Source of the DNA: Periplaneta americana
Taxonomy: Eukaryota; Arthropoda; Insecta; Blattodea; Blattidae
DNA: 64,000 nt
Direction: 5' to 3'
Assembly: GCF_040183065.1 (NCBI RefSeq)
Contig: NC_091119.1
Location: 194,347,543 to 194,411,542, forward strand
Below, piece after piece: positions 40,359-52,300 of this stretch. A program made the translations under genes and the position numbers. The notes under the pieces were generated by a model. It had not been told where the DNA came from and ran no database searches. It saw only the letters and a list, made by a program, of their open reading frames with translations. The number at the start of each line of letters is the position of its first letter. Position 1 is the stretch's first letter.

Positions 40359-43300
40359 TATTCTACATAAATGTACAGATCCCGTGTTAGGCTATATAAT
40401 TCAGCATATTACAAGTAAAGTGAATGAAAGTGTTAGTGCGTTCATCATAAAATAAATTACATTTATATTATTTATAAATAAATTATGGTTTATTTAACGA
40501 CGCTCGCAACTGGAGAGGTTATATCAGCATCGCCGGTGTGCCGGAATTTTGTCCCGCAGGAGTTCTTTTACATGCCAGTAAATCTACTGACATGAGCCTG
40601 TCGCATTTAAAAACGCTCAAATCCCATCGCCCTGGGCCAGGATCGAACCTGCAACCTCGAGCATAGAAGGCCAGCACTATACCAACTACACTACCAAGGT
40701 CGACAATATATAAGCAGAACTGGAATTCAATTATTAGGTTAAATTGCAGACTGCTTCTCGAAAAAGACAGGTTTCATAAGCAGAACTTCCTTTTGAAAAG
40801 ATATTTGAATGAAATTTTCGTGCTTCTATATATACCATATGATGGCAATAAAAATTGTGCACTTCATTTTAAATATAACAAAAATTTGTAAAAATTATTT
40901 TACTGAAGTTTTCTCTTATATTTCGCGTTTTTATATGTTTGAATTTGTAAGAAAATTCTTCGTAAATATTATTCAGACTTGATTTCCAAATGTCACAAAT
41001 AATTGTGAACAATAATACGAAAATTATTGCACAGAAGTTTTCTTTCTACCTATTGTATTTTCATATGTATCAAGTTCTAGAGCTATCTGAACACATTTGC
41101 AGTCTATACAGCAACCTGAACACATCTTCATTCTATCTTCAGTGTATAAAAATTTGTAAATATTAATATGAAAGTTATCTTACGGATGTCTTCTTTTCTA
41201 TCAGTTCTCCTGTTCTTTTGTCAAGCTCCTTAGTTTCTTCCTCACCATCTTTCATTTTCTGCTTTGTGTCTTGTATCTTCTGACGAACTGAGTCCAGTTT
41301 CTCCTTAGTCTTTCCACTAGTTTCCTGCAACATTTCATTACATACGTGGTACAGTCATTAAGTTCTAATACTGAGCGCATAGTGGCGTTGTGGTGCACTA
41401 TAGCGCATAGGTGGCGCCATGGTATGATACCTTGTCAGTCTCTCGACCCAACAAGAGACAGTTCAGTGCATGCACTGTAAGCTGAACTACGGTCTTTGTT
41501 GTGACGGTGATTTGAATGTGCACGTCGGAACCCGAGATGTCACAGTTTGAGCAACGGGCAAACATCAAGTTCTGCCAGGAATTAGGCAAAACTGCTGCCG
41601 AAACGTTTCAAATGATGCAGCAAGTTTATGGTGAGGACACAGTGAGTCGCAGTGTTGTGTTTAGGTGGCACCGACGTTTTTTGCAAGGAAGAGACAGTTT
41701 GGAAGATGATGTGCGTACTGGTCGGCCACAAACAATTCGAACTGAACGCAAGCTCCAAGAAGTTGCAACGTTGGTGTGTGCTAACCGCTCCCAATCAGTA
41801 GACGATATCGCAGCAACAGTAGGGGTCAGCCATGGTACTTGCTACAAAATTCTGTCTGATGACCTGAACATGTCTCGTGTTACCCAGCACAGTATGCCAC
41901 GAATCCTGTCGCAAGACCAACGTGATGATCGCATGACGATTTGTGGTGACCTCATCAGTAGTGCTGATGATGATCCGACGTTTCTCAACCGGATAATAAC
42001 TGGAGACGAAACTTAGTGTTTCCTTTACGATCCGCAACTGAAACGACAATCCGCCACCTGGAAAACGCCGTTATCACCACGACAGAAAAAACCGCGACAA
42101 GACAGGTCAAAAGGCAAGGTGATGCTTGAACTGTTTTTTATTCAAATGGAATTGTTCACATGGAATTCATCCCAGAAGGTGCAATTGTGAACAAAACCCA
42201 CTACAAAGAGATCCTTGGCCGTTTACGAGATTCAATTCGCCGTAAGCGACTTGAGCTATGGCGTACAAAGAATTGGCTGTTGCTACATGACAATGCCCCT
42301 GCACATCGCTCTGTCCTTGTCCAAGAGGAACTTGCAAGACAACATGTGACAGTTCTTCCACGCCTTCCGTACTCACCTGATCTCGCACCATGCGATTTTT
42401 TTCTCTTTCCTCGCATGAAAGCAACCCTACGTGGGCGTAGATTTCATTCTTCCGAAGAGGTCATGACTGCCACAAGAGAAGCCATACGGGACCTTCCTGC
42501 CAACATCTTTCAACGGTGCTTCCAGCAGCTATACCAATGTTGGCAAACGTGCATAATGGCCAACGGAGACTATTTTGAGGGAGGATGTGGTTCTGTTTAA
42601 ATGTATGACGTGTTATGCGGCATCTTGTGATACATCCAGATTCTTGTGGGAGCCTACCCTCCAGGCGTCAAGTCTTAGAACTTAATGACTGTACCACGTA
42701 TTTTTCAGTAGAATATACATTCTTAAAAAACTAGCAGCAGCAGCAGCAGGAGTAGTAGTAGTAGTCGTAGTAGTAGTGGTGGTGGTGGTAGCATTTTCTA
42801 AATGTGCAAAACACAACACAACAGGTTTGTATCTGCAGCAGTTTCCAACGGTTTGCAACCGTAATAAGCATAACACACATTCATTATGAAGAGAATGTAA
42901 TAAATTGCACTCTGTCTTAGCTGAGTCACTGTGTGTCTTTTCTGCTGTCTGTCAAGGACAGAATGACACAGCTGATTTGGGGGACGGGCATTCATCAACG
43001 ATGTAGCTTTCACTTGGTGATCTCCATCTCTATTTCTCTGATTCCCTCTCTCGGCACGTACACAATAATAGTTGATATAACATAAAAACTAGTGAGGAAT
43101 TACAAATCAAGTTAAACATTAAGGGATTCACCAGACATGCAGATAAGGAGAGACGAAGTTGTGAGAATAGTCAGGGCATCTTTAGTAGTTAGTAATAAAA
43201 CAGAGATGTCCAATTATGAAATCTTATTAAATTTATTAATATAATACAGTAAGTATCTTTAAGAAGGGGGACAAGACTAACTGTAGTAACTTTCGAGGAA

Positions 43301-46300
43301 TATCACTTTTGTTGACGTGGTACAAAATTTTATCCAATATTCTTTTGAGAAGATTAACTCCATATGTAGATGAAATTATTGGGGATCATCAATGTGGTTT
43401 TAGGCGTAATAGATCAACTATTCATCAGATATTTTGTATTCGACAGATAATGGAGAAAAAATGGGAATATAAGGGTATAGTGCATCAGTTATTCATAGAT
43501 TTCAAAAAGGCATATGACTCGGTTAAGAGAGAAGTTTTATATGATATTCTTATTGAATTTGGTATTCCCAAGAAACTAGTTCCATTAATTAAAATATGTG
43601 TCAGTGAAACGTACATCAGAGTTTTTATAGGTCAGTTTCTGTCAGATGCGTTTCAAATTCACTGTGGGCTAAAACAAGGAGATGCACTATCACCTTTACA
43701 TTTTAACTTTGCTCTAGAGTATGCCATTAGAAAAGTCCAGGATAACAGAGAGGGTTTGAAATTGAACAGGTTACATCAGCTGCTTGTCTATGCGGATGAC
43801 GTGAATATGTTAGGAGAAAATCCACAAACGACAAACGATTAGGGAAAACACTGGAATTTTACTGGAAGCAAGTAAAGAGATAGGTTTGGAAGTAAATCCC
43901 AAAAAGACAAAGTATATGATTATGTCTCGTGACGAGAATATTGTACGTAACGGAAATATAAAAATTGGAAATTTATCTTTTGAAGGAGTGGAGAAGTTCA
44001 AATATCTGGGAGCAACAAAAAATATAAATGACACTCGGGAGGAAATTAAACACAGAATAAATATGGGAAATGTCTGTTATGATTCGGCTGAGAAGCTTTT
44101 GTCATCTACTCTTCTGTCAAAAAATCTGAAAGTTAGAATTTATAAAACAGTTATATTACCGGTTGTTCTGTATGGTTGTGAAACTTGGACTCTCACTTTG
44201 AGAGAGGAACAGAGATTAAGGGTGTTTGAGAATAAGGTGCTTAGGAAAATATTTGGGGCTAAGCGGGATGAAGTTACAGGAGAATGGAGAAAGTTACACA
44301 ACACAGAACTGCACGCATTGTATTGTTCACCTGACATAATTAGGAACATTAAATCCAGACGTCTGAGATGGGCAGGGCATGTAGCACGTATGGGCGAATC
44401 CAGAAATGCATATAGAGTGTTAGTTGGGAGGTCGGAGGTAAAAAGACCTTTAGGGAGGCCGAGACGTAGATGGGAAGATAATATTAAAATGGATTTGAGG
44501 GAGGTGGGGTGTGATGATAGAGACTGGATTAATCTTGCACAGGATAGGGACCGATGGCGGGCTTATGTGAGGGCGGCAATGAACCTCCGGGTTCCTTAAA
44601 AGCCAATAAGTAAATAAGTAAGTTTTAATCCAGCAAAGCGCCATGAGTTTGCAGATGCAAGCAGTGACGGTGGGGGGGGGGGGGGGACCTGCTGGGATTC
44701 ATAGTATGCTTGCAAGCACATATGAGGTACATATGTGTATCAGAGAGAAAGACAGAGGGATGACTCTCTGACGGGAGAATGAAAATGTAGTGTCAGTGTT
44801 CTGAAGACTAACATCTGTTCTGTTGGCAAGTTTACAAACTTTATCGCTTAACATTTTCTTTTTTGAGTAATTTTTAACAGACAGACATTAATATAACTTT
44901 ACCTGTGCAGAAAAATACTGCCATGCCACATATAATCTGTTAAGATGTTCCAGTTCTCGCTGCACCTTTTGATATTCAAGATACTGTGATCGTTCGTCTT
45001 GCAGTTTCTGCAACTTTGGACTAATCTCTTCATTTATCACCTGTGTGAAGACAGAGTGAGCAAGTAATGATATCTACATTCAAGTACAGACTTCTTAATT
45101 AATATCCTTTGTTGGTATTAACTTAAAATTATAACATCTTTGAAAAACACTGGTTTCACTTTCCATTGCATTAGAACAGCGTTTCTCAAACTATGGTCCG
45201 CGGACCACCTGTGGTCTTTGAGGTCTGCCCTTGTGGTCAAGCTGAAAGCTAAGAGTTTGGAAATGACACATGGCAATCGCCTTTCACTTTTTCTCTCAGT
45301 ACTGACATTTTATGAAATTTATTACCCTATTCGTCTACTGACTTCTCACTCTACTCTCAACAACAAAAGAGGGATTTAAAGCACTATGAACGTGGTGTTC
45401 CTCGCCATATTTTCCCTACACATCTGGTGCCGTGCCTGTAACTCAGCCAGGGACCACAAAATTCATAACAGAGGGCCGAACCTTTTCATGTATTTATGAC
45501 TTTCTTAATAGTTTTGTCGACACCCAGTCTGCACATTGAAATGGTCACGTACTGTACGTCGTACACCAATAATACAACTCTGAGGTCACAATTTGAAACT
45601 TATTTTCCAAGTAAATATGACGAATTTTCATGGGTTCGTGATCACTTTCATTGCGATATTAAAAATTACAAACTTACATTGAGTGAAAGAGAACAGTTAA
45701 TTGAACTCTCGAATGAGACCGGACTTAAATCCAAGTGGAAGGTATGGTTAATTTGAAAAGAAAATATAGTGAATTGTACAATGGTGCTTTAGGGATTATA
45801 ATTCAGTTTGCTTCTACGTATCTATGTGAGAAAGGGTTTTCATCACAATCTCTAATAAAAACAAAGTACGCTACCGAATCGACTCGATGTATGTGACAAT
45901 CTCCGACTTATGCTTACCAGTATATATCCAAATATAGAATAATTAATTAATTTGAGTACCAACATTTATTATTTACTTTTTTTTTTTGGTTAATAAGTTA
46001 AAGATTATCCAAACTCTAATAGCTTTGAATTAATAAAGAAATAAAAATGAATTTTCTTCTATTAACATTACCTTAATTAGTTAATACTAATATAAAATTA
46101 ATTCAGTTTAATTAATCAATTAATTCTATGTTAAAATATAAGTATACTGATATTAAAATATGCTACAAAAATGATACATTTTCTTTCAAAGGGAGCAAGA
46201 GTAAGGTGGTCCGCAGAACTGTTCTGACTTAAAAAAGTGGTCCCCACTTCAAAAAAGTTTGAGAAACGGTGAATTAGAATATCACACGATGATCAGTCAT

Positions 46301-49300
46301 TGTTTTAAAACAGACACCTCACACTAAAAAAATTAAATTGTTTATCGTGGTCTAAAAATAAGATAATATAGTAAGATAGTAAAAGGTATGAATATTTTAT
46401 AGCTTAATGTATTCACAGAATATTTATGAAGCATTAATTTTCCATTCAAAATAAAGTAAAAACATGTTTTACACGTAAAGTGTCACATTTGTTGCAAATC
46501 CATGTCACATCTGTTACAGAAAACAACATTATTATTTTTAATTACAATAAAAAATCATAGATAGATAATGTCATTCTTTAAGTACTGGTAAAGAATTTTA
46601 AAAATATAATTATTCAAAAGAATTAACAGATTATTAAACTAACATAAAATGAAGTCTTGAGGTGGGTGACTTTTGTCACAGCCATTAAAACGCAAAAATT
46701 GACGATAAAATTAAAATCTTCAGAGCAATAATGATGAAAAGTCACATGACTAAGAAAGACCACAAGGTGACAGGGTGAGAACGGAACATAAAAAAAATTA
46801 TTTACATTTTTAAAAATGAACTTCTAAACTGTGTACATATCATATCTGTGATGTCAGAATTAATTTAGTGCTGTAATATAAACTGGAGAAATTAGGTTCA
46901 ACCTCTATATGCTGACCCAATTTATCATGAAGTTTATTATGCAAAATTTTTAGGGGGGGGGGGGGAAACAGGTTTCACTTCTCACAATTCTTTAATATCA
47001 TTAAATTAAAAACAATTTTATGCTGTAATTGAAACACAAATTTATAACCACTAACAGTTATGAAATCTTCGTTTACACTTACAGTGTGCAAAAAGTAACA
47101 ACAAACAAAGACAATAACACTGGTTACAATACCGCGTTTAATTCTTTCAGTTTTGCATCCTTCTTCTCGATGGTCTTTTGTGACTGCTGCTTCTTACATT
47201 CATACATTCTAGTGCCTGCAGCTTCCTCAATCATTGCAAGAATCTGAAAAATGACAATATGATGCAAGTCAACAAACAATCCGTATTTTAAATTTCAAAT
47301 CAATCGATTACCTTATTTTCACATATCCACAGAAAAATGAGAGACAAACTCCAATGACCATGTAAGCCATTAGGCCTATTCAAGGAAATTTGATAGTCAA
47401 AATGAAAGCAATTCATGAAGGATATTAGGAAGTGCCACAATCTGTAGAAGACAACAACTATGCCCGTGTGCACCATTCTCGATTAAAATTTGACCATGGT
47501 TAAGTCGGCACTTGGCCATCTTCAACGCCAATTTGCGCAGTATCAATCTCGATCAAAGTTAAACAAGCGAGTTGATGATGATCAAATTTGATCACAGGTG
47601 TGGGACCGATTATCTTGAATTGAACATGGTCAAGTCGAGAAAACCAAAATGGCGGCACGATTTGACGTACTTGATGGAATTGAAGATGAAATGATGTATC
47701 TTGAACACGCAAATCACTGCAGAAATAACAGAATTGGTGTTATTGTAGAAGGAGTAAGTTTGTAGATGAATAATAAAAATGTTCTTTTTTCTCAAAATAG
47801 ACTAATGTTTTATATATGTTTCTGCTTTGGAAGATCGGGACTTTACTTGAGGACAAAATGTTATTTAGGCCTAATTGTCCAATTTTGTTAACATAATAAT
47901 ACCTGAGGTAGTTATTCTATGCCGGTAATAATATAGCAAAACTAAATGACCATTTTGTAGAATGAGAGATTATCACTTATTAGCTATAGATTTGCCATTT
48001 GAAACTATTAGGACCTACATGACGTTTTGGACAATTAGGCTATTTACGCTTGAATTAAGAGAAATTACACGGATACCTTCCTTTCCCTCTTACTCCAAAA
48101 TTTCAACCTTGTGAACACAAAATAAATGGATAAATTTCAGAATAAGGATACTTTCCTTTCCCTCTTACTCCAAAATTCCAACCTTGTGCACACAAAATAA
48201 ATTGGCACTAAAAACTCCCTTTTCGTATGCATGATGATGCGTATTCGACATACACAGACAAATTGTTTTTTTTTTAATTTTAAAATAATTGTTAGCGAGG
48301 TATCCGTATACTGAAATTTTCCCAAATAAATTATTGGCACTGAAATGTGTCTTTTCGTAAGCAAGATGATGAGCATTCGACAAACACATACAAATCTGCT
48401 CTTTTTAGTAGCCTATTTCAAGATAATTGTCAGTGAGATATCCGTATACTGAAATTTTCTCAATTATTATCAATAATATGAAATAACCACTGTACAAATT
48501 ACGTTACAAATTATGTGGAATTATGTAAACACGTATAACTCATGTGAATTGTGAGGTTAAATCCAACCAGGTAGCCTGCTATTCTCTTAGAGAACTTCCG
48601 TCAGTACTTTTATTCTATAATATGGATGCATAATTGCTGACGAGTTCTAAAGGAATTCTCACTTCGAACTGTGAGAAGTTTGGTGCTCTTTTCTTTTTTT
48701 TTTTTCTTCCATGATTATTGAAACTTGTTATTTGAAAATTGCGAGGATGTTTGAAAGCAGTCCGACAAACAAAAACGAAGCGATAATTGACAGAGTGCGT
48801 TCGTTCTTTGTTTTATACGCGGTAACCTAGCGCTCAGATGATTCTTCTCAAGCGACCCTACCGTCAGCTGATGGTACTGAGTTGATCGAGGGAAAATGTC
48901 GGTGCACCGCATCTGTAACTTGATCATTGTCAAGAATTAACCATGTTTCCGTGATTACTGATAAACTGGCTAGATGATCGAGAATGGTGCACACAGCCAC
49001 TAGTCTTTAGCATGTGTGCACTCAAGCTCTGCAAGTTCCTGTTTCAATCACGTCAGTTTTATTTCCCTATATACGAGTACAGTCCTTTCTTCTTTAAAAA
49101 ATGCCCACATCTTCACAAGTTACATCAAATTTGATATTTGAATATACAGAGCTTTAGTAGCAAGTTTTCTTTTACATATTAATAAAGCCCTGCACTTACT
49201 TTCAATAGCAGAAAAAGAATGGAAAAACTTACCTCTGGTGGTTTCATATTTAGCACTTTCGTAATTCTTCCTTGCATAATGAGAAAATGTGGATTATTTA

Positions 49301-52300
49301 CATTAAGTTGGACTGAACAAAACAGGTCCTTAACCCTGTTGTTCTGGACATTTGAGCCATTGATAAGGTACTTGTTCTTGCCGCCTGTAACAATCTACAA
49401 GAAACAAAACATCCAAGTGAATTCTTGATCACAATAATGTAATTGTTTTCTGAATGTGCAATATACTTTATTTACAAGGAGCAGGTTTTCTGATCTGAGG
49501 TTGAGGTCATGCATGGTTTCAAAAGCTGCCTGAGTTGATCACCATGATAATTTTTTTTTCGTGGTTTTCCCCAACTGTAAGGCGAATGTCAGATAATAAA
49601 TAGTGATAGATTTATTGACATTAGTTCACAAAAGTACAAAACTTAATAATTTAACAAAAAGATATATATACAAAAGTAGTTATACATAATAAATATACAA
49701 TTTCCTAAACTATAGTCCCATCACTCTAATTTCCGGCAGCCAATCGCGTTGCAGGTCAGCTACATTTAAAACGTGTGCGTCTTGTGATTCACTGATTCAT
49801 TTCTTAAGGCTCGAAAAATACTTAATATAATCGCCCGCCATTTTAGCTCTTTCGTTGGCGTTCGCAGAAAGCACACGAAGACGTTATTTGCCGCTCAATT
49901 ATTTGCTGAATTACATTGCGTTTGATTTATTATGATAGGAGCTACGACATGATAATGTTTAACGGTGTGGCAAATAGATTCCTCGTATGGTAGCTCGGCA
50001 ACGTAAGAACAAAAATGGCGAAGGATACTACCTACCTAGACTTTATAGAGCCTTCACTTCCTAAGACGTAAGCAAAGAGGAGGAGTCACGCCGGAAATAA
50101 CAGCGTCGGGACTATAATTAATTTATCGCAAATTTCAATAATTTATTGGTTCAAATTTGCACTTACGTCTGGTTTTAGTGCATGTTTAAACCAATCGTAA
50201 TAACCATTAAGACTTTAAACCTTATTTATCTGCTCCTTTTCACAATTTACTACCATAAATATGTAAGGCGAATGTCAGATAATAGACAGCAAATCCTAGG
50301 TTTCACCTTGTCAGAATAATAGCTCAATATAATGATAACCTCATAGTTGGCAAAACTTAGTTGTCATTAATTAAAAGTTCATGTACATACCGGTACCTAA
50401 GTATTTAATTAGACCTAATGTCATGCACACCCCATGCCAAAGAGTCCCATTGTGTTGTTCGTCTGAAAGTGCAAGTCAACGTAAATATAAAAATCTTAAA
50501 GGACTTCTGAGGAGAAATGGACTGTTGCATAATACAGGTTCTGATAATGCACAGGTTGGTACACCTGTGAAGTGGATGATGCAACAACAATGAAAATTAC
50601 GTCAGTTGCAGTTGAAGCCTTAAGGAAAAAGGACGTCTATAGCATACTCTGTGTTTAGGCAATGAGAGCTAGAAATGGAGCACACATGGGTCTCGGGTAC
50701 AGTGACAATAATTATTGATGATCAAAGATTGAATCTTTACCTGGCAACAATGCCACAGAAATCCACAGTGCTCTGAATGGAGTTTGTGATGAATTATAGT
50801 GGATTGCAGTACAGTTTCTCGTACATCAACGAAAACATCAACAAATGAACAAAGGGTGAAATTTGTGGCAGAGCTCTTGAAGAAGATTGTTGAGCGATGT
50901 GTGAGGAACTTTCAGAAGCTATGGGGATCCTCCCAACTTCAACATTCAGTATTTTGACAAATGATTTGAAGAAGACACAAATTTCTGTGCGAATGGTCCT
51001 TCACTGTTTGACTGCTGAAAAGAAGCAGAAACAACTGAACATTGCAAACTTGCAGAAACAAAGATTCGACATTGAAGGTCAAGCTTTTTTTTTCTTCGAA
51101 TTGTTGCTATTGATGAAATGTGGATTAGACACTTCGAGCCGGAATTGAAATCACAGTCAAACGAGTTTTTACCACATAAAGATTCGATCTTAATGTACGA
51201 TCTTCGATCTTCAATTGTCACAGTACCCGAGACATGTGCACGCTCCATTTCTAGCTCTCATTACCTAAACATAGAGTATACTATGAATAAAACGAATATA
51301 CGTCCTTCTTCCTTAAGCCTTCAACTGCAATTGATGTAATTTTCATTGTTGTTGCGTCATCCACTTCACAGCTCTACCAACCTGTGCATTATCAGAACCT
51401 GATTATACAATAGTCTATCTCTCCTCAGAAGATTTTTATATTTATGTTGACTTGCACTCTTAAACGCACAATACAGCAGGACTCTTTGACGTAGGTTGTG
51501 CATGACATTATATCTAATCAAATACAGCAGAGAGTAGGAAAGTGTCAGAGATGCCCAAATGAGCAATCACAGAGATAAGTATAGACATAGTTATGAAATA
51601 ATATTAATATTTTTGTAATCCTACTTGTCTTGTAACGGTGATCTCTTCATGCTGTTCATATCCTAATGGACTTTGGCTGGTGTTGCGATTATCGAATGTG
51701 AGTGTCACACTTGCCTTGGTGATACCTGCTTGTCCACCTTTATAAATCAGTTCTTGAAGACTGCCAGCACGTACCTTGAAACAATAACATAAAAACTAAT
51801 TTGAAGCAGTTCTGGTAATTTTGGAAATGTACAACTACTATGCTCTCATTTTATAGATTCATTCATACTGTTCTGTCCAAGGGCAGGTCTTTCACTGCCA
51901 ACCCAGCATTCTCCAGTCTTTCCTATTTTCTGCCTTCCTCTTTGTCTGCATTAAGATCCATATACATCTTCAGAATCTTTTACTGTACAAAGATTCATCA
52001 TGTCATGTCTGCAGTTTTTCTTGGGAAGAGTAAATGTGGTAGCTTCCCCTTGCTTTCCGCACACCACTCTCTCTTTCGCATCTTAAAAAATCCCAGGGGA
52101 CCTCAGCATGGAGGTGAGGAGAGTGGATTTGACTAATTATGCACTCTATACTTCATCGAAATTCACCACAAGGGTTAAATATCAGTTCTATCAGAGTTTT
52201 TGACCTGATCAAAGACAGGAAATCCCAATTAGCCTTTGTCCCCCCTTTTATAGATTATTTACTGGTAAGTCAGATGCGTTTCCAATTCACTGTAGGCTAA

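Noticed and set aside
43309-44599. Reverse-transcriptase reading frames as host genes
   Set aside because: Multicopy in this window, 5'-truncated, with LINE tails and target duplications, so retrotransposons.
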